Assembly (NCBI RefSeq): GCF_900119385.1
Contig: NZ_FPKO01000008.1
Location: 474,382-538,381, forward strand
DNA: 64,000 nucleotides
Reading direction: 5' to 3'
Source of the DNA: Thermophilibacter mediterraneus
Lineage (GTDB): Bacteria > Actinomycetota > Coriobacteriia > Coriobacteriales > Atopobiaceae
In this document: in pieces, positions 17,765 to 25,580 of the stretch
How positions within the stretch are numbered: the stretch's first letter is position 1
How the letters are laid out: each line of letters begins with the position of its first letter
The notes under the pieces: model-generated
What the model was told of the DNA's origin: nothing
Seen by the model: only the letters and a program-made list of their open reading frames with translations
Database searches by the model: none
Made by a program: the position numbers and the translations under genes

Positions 17765-19133
17765 CGGCGGCGACCTCCTTCGCGACTACGGCGCGGGCGA
17801 CGCCCTCCTCGGCGACGCCGTTCTTCTCGGCAGCGCCCTTCCCCACGAGCGCGTCGGCGTTGTCGGCGATGTCCGCGCGCCTCTTGGGTCGCGGGCCGGC
17901 GCCGCGCTCGGAGCGGGCGATGTTCTCCTCGACGATGCCGACGACCTTGATGAGCGGCAGCGTCACGATGAGGTAGAAGATGCCCGCGGCCACGTACGGA
18001 GTGATGTTGCCCGTGACGGTGGTGAGGTTCTTGGAGAACATCATGAGCTCCATGACGCCCACCGAGGAGAGCAGCGACGTGTCCTTGAACGCGGTGATGA
18101 AGTCGCTCGTGACGGTGGGAATCACGCGGCGCACCGTCTGCGGAAGGATGACGTTGAACATCGTCTGCACGTAGTTCATGCCGAGCGAGCTCGCGGCCTC
18201 GTACTGGCCCTGCGGGATGGACTGGATGCCCGCGCGGAAGATCTCGGCGAGGTAGGCCGAGGAGTTGATGGCCATGACGATGATGCCCAGGACGTTGTTG
18301 TCGATGTTGATGTTGAGCATCGGCAGGCCGAAGAACATGATGTAGATCTGCAGGAAGAGCGGCGTTCCGCGCAGCACGTTGATGTAGACCACGGCCACGG
18401 CGCGCACGATCTTCCACTTGGAGATCTTGAGCATGGCGAACAGCAGGCCGAGCGCGATGGCAAACGGGTACGCCGCCACCACGATGCCCAGGCACAGCAG
18501 CCAGCCCGGCGCCAGGGACGAGAAGGACGTCACGAGCAGCTGCGGGCGCAGGAACATGCCGAGGAACTGGTTGGAGTTCCAGGCCTCCACCCAGGGCTGC
18601 TCGTCGAGCCAGTTGACGAGCGACTGCAGCGGGGTGTTGGCGATGGTGGCGATCGCGGGCGAGTCCGCGAGATCGTGGGTGCCGTCGGCCGCCTCGTAGC
18701 TGCCGGAGACCACCACGTCGCCGCCCTTGGAGGGGAACTGCATGTTCGTGATCTCGAGGCGCAGCAGCGAGCCCTCGGGGATGGCCTGGTCGAAGGTCAC
18801 CGTGATGGAGTCGCCCGCGGGGACGGCCTCCCCGGTGACGTCCATGCGGCTGAGGCCGTCGAGCGCGGTGATGCGCGTCGTGGAGTGGTCGAACGTGGAG
18901 CCCTCGGGCAGCGTCAGCGTGACGGAGGTGACCTCCTCGCCCGGCTCGACCGTGCCCTCCCAGGTGAGGCGCGTGTCCATGCCGCCGATCACGCTCGACC
19001 CGCCGTCCTCGTTGGGGCGCGCGGTGGCCTTCTCGGTGGTGAGCGCCTGAGCGGGCCGCGGCGCCGCGAGCGCGAAGGCGCCCGTGAGCGCCAGGGCGAG
19101 CGCGACGAGAAGTGCTCCCCGTCTGTGCTGCAT
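17754..19133 (-). CDS. Amino-acid ABC permease with N-terminal secreted domain
   Basis: A 459-aa protein, about twice the usual length. It starts behind GGAGGAAGC. Residues 1-30 look like a signal peptide ([24 protein letters not shown]). Residues 31-190 form an extracytoplasmic, beta-rich looking domain ([30 protein letters not shown]). A HisM/GlnP-type permease follows (about 210-415), with the EAA-loop region [21 protein letters not shown]. The tail is charged and Ala-rich. A fused second binding protein is common in this family, but this domain does not look like one, so it is unusual. Confidence 0.85.
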   Translation of the reverse strand: MQHRRGALLVALALALTGAFALAAPRPAQALTTEKATARPNEDGGSSVIGGMDTRLTWEGTVEPGEEVTSVTLTLPEGSTFDHSTTRITALDGLSRMDVTGEAVPAGDSITVTFDQAIPEGSLLRLEITNMQFPSKGGDVVVSGSYEAADGTHDLADSPAIATIANTPLQSLVNWLDEQPWVEAWNSNQFLGMFLRPQLLVTSFSSLAPGWLLCLGIVVAAYPFAIALGLLFAMLKISKWKIVRAVAVVYINVLRGTPLFLQIYIMFFGLPMLNINIDNNVLGIIVMAINSSAYLAEIFRAGIQSIPQGQYEAASSLGMNYVQTMFNVILPQTVRRVIPTVTSDFITAFKDTSLLSSVGVMELMMFSKNLTTVTGNITPYVAAGIFYLIVTLPLIKVVGIVEENIARSERGAGPRPKRRADIADNADALVGKGAAEKNGVAEEGVARAVVAKEVAADAC

Positions 19134-19150
19134 GCTTCCTCCGTTTCGTA

Positions 19151-19226
19151 CCGTGCAAAGGGGACAGTCACTTTTGCACGGTGTCGCTGCGGCGACCGTG
19201 CAAAAGTGACTGTCCCCTTTGCACGG
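19151..19226. repeat. Inverted pair of GTGCAAAAG elements (BIME-like)
   Basis: Copy A (19151-19181) reads CCGTGCAAAGGGGACAG...CTTTTGCACGG. Copy B (19196-19226) is its exact reverse complement, with a TGTCGCTGCGGCGA loop between. Each copy is itself palindromic at the ends (GTGCAAA / TTTGCAC). It lies between the SBP and permease genes of one operon. Related single copies occur at 20108, 27514 and 28034. Confidence 0.75.
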
Positions 19227-19246
19227 CCGCCGCAGGTTCTTCTCGC

Positions 19247-20086
19247 TTAGATCTCGGTGGTGCCGAACCACTTCTGCTTGATCTCGTCCATCGTGCCGTC
19301 CTCCTCGATCTGGGCGAGGGCGTCGTTGACGGCCGCCAGCAGCTCCGGGTTGTCCTTGGAGACGGCGATGCCGTACTGCTCGCCGGTGGGGATCTCCTCC
19401 AGGACCTTGAGGTCCGAGAAGGACTGCGCGAGCATGTTCTGGGCGACGGGCAGGTCGATGACCATGGCCTGGTAGGAGCCCGTGGAGACGCCCATCATGC
19501 CGGCCGTGACGTCGGCGAGCGGCACGCGCGTGGCGTTGGGCAGGTTCTCCTGGATCCACTCGTCGCCGGTGGTGCCGGTCTGGCAGGCGATCTGGACCTC
19601 CGCGGCGTTGAGGCTCTCGGTGGTGGCGTCGGAGCTGGCGGCCACGATGAGCGCCTGGTTGGAGTTGAGGTAGGGGTCGGAGAAGTCGACGGACTCGAGG
19701 CGCTCGTCGGTGATGGTCATGCCGGCGATGCAGATGTCGGCCTTGCCGCCCTGCTGAATCGTGGGCACCAGGGTGTCGAAGGCCTGGTTGGGCAGCCACT
19801 CGCAGGTAAGGCCCATCTTCTCGGCGATGGCGTTGGAGAGGTCCACGTCAAAGCCCACGGTGGTGCCCTCGTCGTCGATGTACTCGAACGGCGAGAAGCC
19901 GAGCTCGGCGACGTTGGTGAGCACGCCCTCCTTCACGAGGGTGTAGGAGGCCTCGTCGGTGGACTCGGCGGCGTCGTCGGCCGCGGGCTCCTGCTCGGCG
20001 GTGTCGTTGGAGCAGCCGGCAAGAAGGGCCGCGGAGCCCGCGATGCCGAGGGTGGCGATGAAGTTGCGCCTGTTCATGGTGGTCAT
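19247..20086 (-). CDS. Amino-acid ABC substrate-binding lipoprotein (second of two)
   Basis: A 279-aa solute-binding protein. The N-terminus MTTMNRRNFIATLGIAGSAA has a twin-Arg pattern followed by a lipobox LAGC, so it may go through Tat before lipidation. The SBP_bac_3 fold shows at TIQQGGKADICIAGMTITDER and at IPTGEQYGIAVSKDN. It captures a polar amino acid outside the membrane and hands it to the permease encoded next. It resembles the upstream binding protein, which suggests tandem duplication. Confidence 0.88.
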   Translation of the reverse strand: MTTMNRRNFIATLGIAGSAALLAGCSNDTAEQEPAADDAAESTDEASYTLVKEGVLTNVAELGFSPFEYIDDEGTTVGFDVDLSNAIAEKMGLTCEWLPNQAFDTLVPTIQQGGKADICIAGMTITDERLESVDFSDPYLNSNQALIVAASSDATTESLNAAEVQIACQTGTTGDEWIQENLPNATRVPLADVTAGMMGVSTGSYQAMVIDLPVAQNMLAQSFSDLKVLEEIPTGEQYGIAVSKDNPELLAAVNDALAQIEEDGTMDEIKQKWFGTTEI

Positions 20087-20107
20087 GTCTTTTCCTCCCG
20101 TTGTGAT

Positions 20108-20134
20108 GTGCAAAAGTGCCTGTCCCCTTTGCAC
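20108..20134. repeat. Single GTGCAAAAG palindromic element
   Basis: GTGCAAAAGTGCCTGTCCCC followed by TTTGCAC, a 27-bp element with GTGCAAA / TTTGCAC ends. It lies between the two binding-protein genes of the amino-acid operon. Repeats with a GTGCCTGTCCCC core are widespread in bacteria and are often linked to REP-associated transposases. Confidence 0.65.
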
Positions 20135-20142
20135 GCTTACGA

Positions 20143-20973
20143 CTAGAGCTCGGCGCCGAGCCACTTGACCTCGAGCTCGGAGATGTAGCCCTCCTCCTCG
20201 AGCTCGGCCAGCGCGCCGTTGATGGCCTCGGTGAGGCCGGGGTTGTCCTTGTTGACGGCGATGCCGTACTGCTCGCCCGTGGGGATCTCGATGGCGACCT
20301 GGCAGTCGGTGAACGAGTTCGAGCAGAGGTAGGTCATGACGGGCAGGTCCGCCACGGCGGCCGCGTAGAGGCCGGTCTGCACGCCAGTCACGGCCACGAC
20401 GGGGTCGTCGAGCGCCACGATCTCGGCGTTGGGAAGGTTCTCCTCGGCCCAGGCGGCGCCGGTCGTGCCGGCCTGGACGGCGACCTTGGTCCCCTCGACG
20501 TTGAGCGCGTCCTCGGTCACGGCGGAGGCGTCGGCGCGGGTCACGAGGCCCTGGTTGGAGTCCATGTAGGAGTCGGTGAAGTCGACCTGCTCCCAGCGCT
20601 CGTCGGTGATGGTGATGTTGGAGACGCCCACGTCGGCGCGGCCGCCCTGCTGGATGAGCGGGACGATGGTGTCGAACTTCATCGCGGGCAGGACCTCGCA
20701 CTCGAGGCCGAGCTTGTCGGCGACGGCGTTGATGAGGTCGATCTCGAAGCCCTGGGCCTCGCCGGTGGACTCGTCCACGAAGTCGAGCGGGGCGTTGGCA
20801 AGGTCGGAGGCGACGGTGATCGTCCCGTCCTCCACGAGGGTGTAGCTCGCCTGGTCGGCGTCATCGGTGACGGAGGGGGTGTCGGTCTGCCCTCCCCCGC
20901 TGCATCCCGCGATAGTCACGGCTAGCGCGCAGGCGACGGCAAGGCCGCCCGCAAAACGGCTGGAGAGCTTCAT
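20143..20973 (-). CDS. Amino-acid ABC substrate-binding lipoprotein (first of two)
   Basis: A 276-aa solute-binding protein starting MKLSSRFAGG. A lipoprotein signal ends at TIAGC, so the mature Cys anchors it to the outer leaflet. The SBP_bac_3 features are IQQGGRADVGVSNITITDERWEQVDF and IPTGEQYGIAVNKDN. It is the first gene of the operon, followed by a paralogous binding protein, the permease and the ATPase. Two binding proteins with one translocator could widen the substrate range. The 294-bp gap before glnA holds the glnA terminator and no further gene. Confidence 0.88.
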   Translation of the reverse strand: MKLSSRFAGGLAVACALAVTIAGCSGGGQTDTPSVTDDADQASYTLVEDGTITVASDLANAPLDFVDESTGEAQGFEIDLINAVADKLGLECEVLPAMKFDTIVPLIQQGGRADVGVSNITITDERWEQVDFTDSYMDSNQGLVTRADASAVTEDALNVEGTKVAVQAGTTGAAWAEENLPNAEIVALDDPVVAVTGVQTGLYAAAVADLPVMTYLCSNSFTDCQVAIEIPTGEQYGIAVNKDNPGLTEAINGALAELEEEGYISELEVKWLGAEL

Positions 20974-21182
20974 GTCAGGGTTCCTTCCCCCGTGCTTCGG
21001 CGCGTGGTCACGCCCTTTCCCGACAGAGGGCACGGGGTCTTCCCCGTGTCGAGGCCGCGGCCTCGCCTGTCGCCAAGTGCCCAGTTTGGTCCTTGCCAGG
21101 GCCGAATATTCAGAGAGGGGACATTCTTAACAGGATTGACACGTATTCGGCGAGAAGGACCTGGGGCCGGGCGCCGATGCGA

Positions 21183-21218
21183 CGGGGCCGCGCGGACGAC
21201 GTCGTCCGCGCGGCCCCG
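21183..21218. terminator. Perfect 36-bp GC palindrome downstream of glnA
   Basis: CGGGGCCGCGCGGACGAC and its exact reverse complement abut at 21200/21201. It lies about 50 bp after the glnA stop. On the minus strand it is followed by GGTCCTTCTCGCCG, the same U-rich motif found after other genes. It is a strong stem but has no long U run. Confidence 0.55.
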
Positions 21219-21267
21219 CGATCACGGCGAGTTGACGCTTTGCCCTGACGCCAGCGTCAAGCTGACG

Positions 21268-22608
21268 CTAGAAGCCGCCGTAGTAGTGCTCGCGCTCCCA
21301 GTCGGTGACGGCGGTGCAGTACTCGTACCACTCCGCGCGCTTCTCGCGGACGAGGTACTCGAAGATGTGGTCGCCGAGGACGTCGCGCATGAGGTCGGAG
21401 GCCTCGAAGCGCTCGACCGCCTCGCCGAGGGTGCGCGGCAGGCGCTCGATGCCGCGCGCCGCGAGCTCGCGCTCGGAGAGCGCCAGCGTCTCGTTGCCGA
21501 CCTCCTCCGGCAGCGGCAGCTCGTCCTCGATGCCCTTGAGGCCCGCGGCGATGGTCGCGGCGAGCGCGAGGTACGGGTTCGCCGTCGGGTCGGGGCTGCG
21601 CAGCTCGACGCGCGTCGCGATGTGCTTGCCGGGCTTGTGCGTGGGGACCCTCACGAGCGCCGAGCGGTTCTTGCGCCCCCAGGTGGCGTAGGTCGGGACC
21701 TCGCCGGTCGAGATGAAGCGCTTGTAGGAGTTCACGGTCGGGTTGGTGACCAGCGTGAACTCGGGCGCGTACCTGAGGATGCCCGCGACGTAGTGCTGCG
21801 CGAGCTCCGAGAGGTGCGCCTCGTGGAACTCCTTGGGGGCCCAGAAGAGGTTCTCGCCGTCGTGGTCGAGCAGCGACTGGTAGAGGAACATCGCCGAGCC
21901 CGGCGCGGTGGTGATGGGCTTGGGCATGAACGACGCGTACATGCCCTGCTCGGCCGCCTCCTGCTTGATGACCAGGCGAGCGGTCATGATGTTGTCGGCG
22001 CAGCTCACCGCCTCGGTGAAGCGCAGCTCGACGCCGTTCTGCGACGGGCCGGCGGCGTGGTAGGAGTACTGCACCGGGATGGACATCTTCTCGAGCGTCA
22101 GCGTGGTCTGGCGACGCAGGTCGTTCGCCGTGTCCATGGGCGTGAGGTCGAAGTAGCCCGCGTTGTCGAGCGGCACGGGGTCGAGGTCGTTGTCAAAGTA
22201 GAAGTACTCCATCTTGGGGCCGACGTTGGGGACGAAGCCCGCCTCCTCGGCCGCCTGGAAGACCTTCTTGAGGCAGCGTCGCGGGTCCCCCTCGAAGGGC
22301 TCGCGCGACGGGGTGTAGACGTCGCAGAAGACGCGCGCGACGCCGGACTCCTTGGGGCGCCACGGAAGCAGCGCGAACGTGTCGGGGTCCGGGAAGGCGA
22401 GCATGTCGGACTCCTCGAGCGAGGCGAAGCCGTCGACGGCCGACCCGTCGAAGCCGATGCCCTCCTCGAACGCCTCCTCAAGCTCCTCGGGCGAGATGGC
22501 GAAGGACTTGAGATTTCCGAGCACGTCGGAGAACCACAGCCTCACAAAACGGATGTCACGCTTCTCGACCGTCCGTAGGACGAAGTCGATGTCCTTATCG
22601 CTGCTCAT
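21268..22608 (-). CDS. glnA: Glutamine synthetase type I
   Basis: A 446-aa enzyme that makes glutamine from glutamate and ammonia using ATP. Family motifs seen: GFDGSAVDGF with EESDMLAFPD in the N-terminal beta-grasp region, the metal-binding KMEYFYF and ...HAAGPSQNGVELRF segments, NPTVNSYKR and RVELRSPDPTANPYLAL near the end. Length and the lack of a C-terminal adenylylation Tyr loop fit the GSI-alpha subclass, controlled by feedback rather than GlnE. The ATG at 22606-22608 was chosen because GGGAGG lies 10 bases upstream. Confidence 0.93.
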   Translation of the reverse strand: MSSDKDIDFVLRTVEKRDIRFVRLWFSDVLGNLKSFAISPEELEEAFEEGIGFDGSAVDGFASLEESDMLAFPDPDTFALLPWRPKESGVARVFCDVYTPSREPFEGDPRRCLKKVFQAAEEAGFVPNVGPKMEYFYFDNDLDPVPLDNAGYFDLTPMDTANDLRRQTTLTLEKMSIPVQYSYHAAGPSQNGVELRFTEAVSCADNIMTARLVIKQEAAEQGMYASFMPKPITTAPGSAMFLYQSLLDHDGENLFWAPKEFHEAHLSELAQHYVAGILRYAPEFTLVTNPTVNSYKRFISTGEVPTYATWGRKNRSALVRVPTHKPGKHIATRVELRSPDPTANPYLALAATIAAGLKGIEDELPLPEEVGNETLALSERELAARGIERLPRTLGEAVERFEASDLMRDVLGDHIFEYLVREKRAEWYEYCTAVTDWEREHYYGGF

Positions 22609-22797
22609 GTGTGGCAATCCTCCCGGTCGTCAGACGTGGGCCTCGTATAGTCCCGAGAAGAGTCTCACATGAGTGTTTCGCCGTTGTTTCCCGTTGGCGG
22701 GTCGGCGGGAGGCGAGAAGAACGCGGGGCCGCCGCCGGGCCGCGGGGCCGCGCACGCCCTCCCGCGCACGCCCCTCTCGCGCACGCCCCTCCCGCAG

Positions 22798-22863
22798 CGA
22801 AACGGAGCATCTGACGAAACCGCGCCCCCAGAAGGGGCATTTTTTGCACATCGCTCCGTTTCG
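22798..22863. repeat. 66-bp hairpin of the CGAAACGG family, copy 2, with GC-rich tail
   Basis: CGAAACGGAGC / GCTCCGTTTCG outer arms and a GCCCC / GGGGC core followed by TTTTTT on the plus strand. A decaying GC-rich tail follows (22864-23000). The rest of the 22609-23027 gap has a GAGAAGAACGCGG motif and tandem CGCACGCCCCTC repeats; I see no gene. Confidence 0.6.
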
Positions 22864-23027
22864 GCGCGGGGACCCTTGCGCGGGGGCGCTGTGCGGGAAT
22901 GCACGGGGCGCGGGACGCTACGCGCGGTGCGGGGCCCTCGCGCGGGGGCACTGCGCGCTGCGCGGGAACGCGCGGTGCGGCGCCCCGCGCGCCCGCGCCC
23001 CGCCGGCATCGGCCCCTCCGCCCGCGG

Positions 23028-23228
23028 CTACCTCTTGCGGAGGGCGCGCTCCGCGTCGCGCAGCATGCGGTCGGCCGCCGAGCACGATCCACCCGAGGCG
23101 CAGGCGGAGCAGCCCCCGTCGTCCCCGCAGCCCGCGCACCCGCCCGCGCCGCCGCGGACGACCGAGCGGACCGCCAGCACGACGAGCGCGACGACAACAG
23201 CGACGATGACGACGTCCGCGATTCCCAT
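23028..23228 (-). CDS. FeoB-associated Cys-rich membrane protein
   Basis: A 66-aa protein. One N-terminal transmembrane helix (residues 3-22) is followed by a Cys/Gly-rich cluster (CAGCGDDGGCSACASGGSC) and a basic tail. This arrangement matches the small family found next to feoB in Firmicutes and Actinobacteria; its biochemical role is unclear, perhaps metal handling. Here it is separate from both feoB genes, but a GTTA...AAC dyad of the type seen at feoB lies just upstream. Confidence 0.7.
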   Translation of the reverse strand: MGIADVVIVAVVVALVVLAVRSVVRGGAGGCAGCGDDGGCSACASGGSCSAADRMLRDAERALRKR

Positions 23229-23257
23229 GACGACCTCCTCGCAGAGGAAAGTTCAAT

Positions 23258-23273
23258 GTTAACCATAGGCAAC
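23258..23273. promoter_or_regulatory. Possible iron-regulator (DtxR-like) dyad
   Basis: GTTAACCATAGGCAAC, an imperfect 16-bp dyad of the GTTA...AAC type, 30 bp upstream of the Cys-rich protein gene and 80 bp upstream of gpmA. It shares the half-site with the dyads at 24389 and 30773. The iron link is inferred from the neighbours. Confidence 0.35.
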
Positions 23274-23352
23274 TATACCCAATGCGTCATACTATAGGAT
23301 GCCGGGCGGCATACGCCGCACAAAGTTCGCATCGAGAAGGGACGTGTCTCCA

Positions 23353-24117
23353 ATGAACGACGATCAGACCATGCAGCTCGTCATCGTCCGTCACGGCGAG
23401 TCCGAGTGGAACAAGCTCAACCTCTTCACCGGCTGGACCGACGTCGACCTCACCGACACCGGCCGCGAGGAGGCCCACGCCGGCGGCAAGGCCCTCAAGG
23501 AGGCCGGCTACGACTTCGACGTCTGCTACACGTCGCTGCTCAAGCGCGCCATCCACACCCTCAACTGCGTGCTCGACGAGCTCGACCGCAACTGGCTGCC
23601 CGTCCACAAGGCCTGGCAGCTCAACGAGCGTCACTACGGCGCCCTCCAGGGCCTGAACAAGGCCGACGCCGCCGCCGAGCACGGCGAGGACCAGGTCAAG
23701 ATCTGGCGCCGCTCCTTCGACGTCCAGCCGCCCGCCCTCGAGCCCGGCGACGAGCGCGACCCGCACGTCCAGGAGATGTTCCGCGACGTGCCCAAGGAGG
23801 ACCTCCCCTACACCGAGTGCCTCAAGGACACCATCGCCCGCGCCTGGCCGTACTTCGAGCAGGAGATCAAGCCGCAGATGGAGGCCGGCAAGCGCGTGCT
23901 GATCGCCGCTCACGGCAACTCCCTGCGCGCCCTCGTCATGCAGTTCGAGAAGCTGACCCCCGAGCAGATCCTCGAGGTCAACATCCCGACCGGCGTCCCG
24001 TGCTCCTACACCTTCGACAAGGACTGGAACGTCATCGACAAGCACTACATCGGTGACCCGGCCACCATCGAGGCCAAGATCAACGCCGTCGCCAACCAGG
24101 GCAAGGTCAAGAAGTAG
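23353..24117 (+). CDS. gpmA: 2,3-bisphosphoglycerate-dependent phosphoglycerate mutase
   Basis: A 254-aa glycolytic enzyme that interconverts 3- and 2-phosphoglycerate through a phosphohistidine. The motif VRHGESEWN places the catalytic His at residue 14. NERHYGALQGLNK and the second-site HGNSLRALVM are intact. Start MNDDQTMQL has GAAGGG upstream; an internal ATG at codon 7 has none. Codon use is highly regular (GCC, CTC, AAG), as expected for a strongly expressed gene. A strong hairpin follows. Confidence 0.95.
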   Translation: MNDDQTMQLVIVRHGESEWNKLNLFTGWTDVDLTDTGREEAHAGGKALKEAGYDFDVCYTSLLKRAIHTLNCVLDELDRNWLPVHKAWQLNERHYGALQGLNKADAAAEHGEDQVKIWRRSFDVQPPALEPGDERDPHVQEMFRDVPKEDLPYTECLKDTIARAWPYFEQEIKPQMEAGKRVLIAAHGNSLRALVMQFEKLTPEQILEVNIPTGVPCSYTFDKDWNVIDKHYIGDPATIEAKINAVANQGKVKK

Positions 24118-24145
24118 GCCGCACCCGACCCCAACGCGAGGCCAG

Positions 24146-24209
24146 AGGCCCCCGGGGCTGCGCGCGGAATCGCTCTTCGGAGCCTTCCACACGGCAGTCC
24201 CGGGGGCCT
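24146..24209 (+). terminator. Terminator-like hairpin after gpmA
   Basis: AGGCCCCCGGGG (24146-24157) pairs with TCCCGGGGGCCT (24198-24209) around a 40-base loop, followed by TCTCG rather than a U run. It starts 28 bp after the stop. Confidence 0.5.
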
Positions 24210-24256
24210 TCTCGTGCCTCGAGGGCAGCCGGGCGCGCAGGGCGCCGAACACGAGG

Positions 24257-24292
24257 GCGCCGCCTGCCAAAGAGGGGGTTGGCAGGCGGCGC
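24257..24292. repeat. Perfect 14-bp-stem hairpin
   Basis: GCGCCGCCTGCCAA, loop AGAGGGGG, then TTGGCAGGCGGCGC. It is a second strong stem between the convergent gpmA and ZIP genes. The remaining 24293-24548 stretch holds a TTCTTCTCGG motif and the orphan dyad at 24389, but no gene that I can support. Confidence 0.55.
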
Positions 24293-24388
24293 GAGGGTTC
24301 GCCGTCGCGGCGGGGAGAGGGTCCGCCGCATCAGGCAGGGTTAAACGCGGTGCGCCGTCCGTGAGTCGCTTGTTCTTCTCGGCGCATT

Positions 24389-24404
24389 GTTAGAATAGGT
24401 TAAC
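24389..24404. promoter_or_regulatory. Orphan GTTA...TAAC dyad (DtxR-like)
   Basis: GTTAGAATAGGTTAAC matches 13 of 16 bases of the feoB dyad (30773-30788, read on the other strand). A TAGGATATC that could be a -10 element follows 25 bp later. Both flanking genes end here, so it controls nothing visible; it may be a relic promoter. Confidence 0.3.
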
Positions 24405-24548
24405 TCAGATACAATTCCTAACACGATCGTAGGATATCACATCTTCTCCACAAGTCAGACGAGGCTTACTTTTCTCCGGAGGGTCGCCGACGAGGCAGCG
24501 CGGCCCAGTCTCCGCCGGGACGTCGCCCCGACAGCGCGGGCCGACCCC

Positions 24549-25358
24549 CTACCCCAGCGCCACGTCGAGCACCATCATCACCACAAACCCGAAGATGAAG
24601 CCGAGGGTGCCGACGTTGGAGTGTTCTCCGAGGTGCGCCTCGGGAATGAGCTCCTCGACCACGACGTAGATCATCGCGCCGGCGGCAAACGAGAGAAGCC
24701 ACGGCATGAACGGGGCGATCCAGCCGCTCGCGAGCACCACGAGCACGCCGAAGACCGGCTCGACGAGCCCCGAGAGGCTCCCCGCGGCAAAGGCGCGCCC
24801 CCGGCTCATGCCCTCGCGCGCGAGCGGCAGCGAGATGGCCGCGCCCTCGGGGAAGTTCTGCAGGCCGATGCCCGCCGCCAGGGCGACCGCCATGCCGAGG
24901 TACGCCTCCCCCGCCGCGCCCGCCGACTGCGCGGACATGGCGAAGAGCAGGCCCACGGACATGCCCTCGGGGATGTTGTGGAGCGTCACGGCCGACACGA
25001 GCAGCGTCGTACGCTTCCAGTCGGTGGGCACGCCCTCGGGCTCGTCCGAGTCGGCGTGGAGGTGCGGCAGCAGCGTGTCGAGCGCCATGAGGAAGGCCAC
25101 GCCCAGCAGGAAGCCGCCCGCGGCCGGAAGCCAGCCGGGGACCCCCTGCCCCTCCGCCTGCTCGATCGCGGGGTTGAGGAGCGACCACACGCTCGCCGCG
25201 ACCATGACGCCGGCGGCGAAGCCGAGGAAGATGTGGTGCATGAGCTTGCGCTCGGACTTGAAGAAGAACACGACCGCGGAGCCCGCCGTGGTCATGAGCC
25301 AGGTGAAGCCGCAGCCGAACGCGGCCCAGAGCAGCGCCTGCGGGAGATTCTCTATCAC
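24549..25358 (-). CDS. ZIP family divalent metal transporter
   Basis: A 269-aa membrane protein with about eight helices. Both metal-site signatures are intact: TLHNIPEGMSVG in helix IV and QNFPEGAAISLPL in helix V. An acidic/His cytoplasmic loop (PHLHADSDEPEG) lies between helices III and IV. It imports Zn2+, Fe2+ or Mn2+ down the metal gradient. The neighbourhood (feo genes, Cys-rich proteins) favours iron or a broad range, but the substrate is not shown by the sequence. The 222-bp gap upstream of it holds no recognised feature. Confidence 0.88.
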   Translation of the reverse strand: MIENLPQALLWAAFGCGFTWLMTTAGSAVVFFFKSERKLMHHIFLGFAAGVMVAASVWSLLNPAIEQAEGQGVPGWLPAAGGFLLGVAFLMALDTLLPHLHADSDEPEGVPTDWKRTTLLVSAVTLHNIPEGMSVGLLFAMSAQSAGAAGEAYLGMAVALAAGIGLQNFPEGAAISLPLAREGMSRGRAFAAGSLSGLVEPVFGVLVVLASGWIAPFMPWLLSFAAGAMIYVVVEELIPEAHLGEHSNVGTLGFIFGFVVMMVLDVALG

Positions 25359-25580
25359 TGCGCCCTCCTTGCACGGGGTTTCGCCCCGTCGGCTGACGGG
25401 GACGGCCCCTCAAGTATCACCTCTCCGGTGGCATTTTTCCACCCCGCGTCCGGGACGCGGCGCACGCGGGACGCGGCGCACGGCCGCGCGGCGCCATGGA
25501 AACGGGGCCCGGGCGCCCCGTCGGAGCACCCGGGCGCCGCGCGTCAGACGGGCCCGTCCCAGCGCGCCGCCGGCGACGCG

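Noticed and set aside
24118-24364. Small protein gene after gpmA
   Set aside because: The frame is Arg/Pro-rich and covers two strong hairpins; there is no ribosome-binding site.
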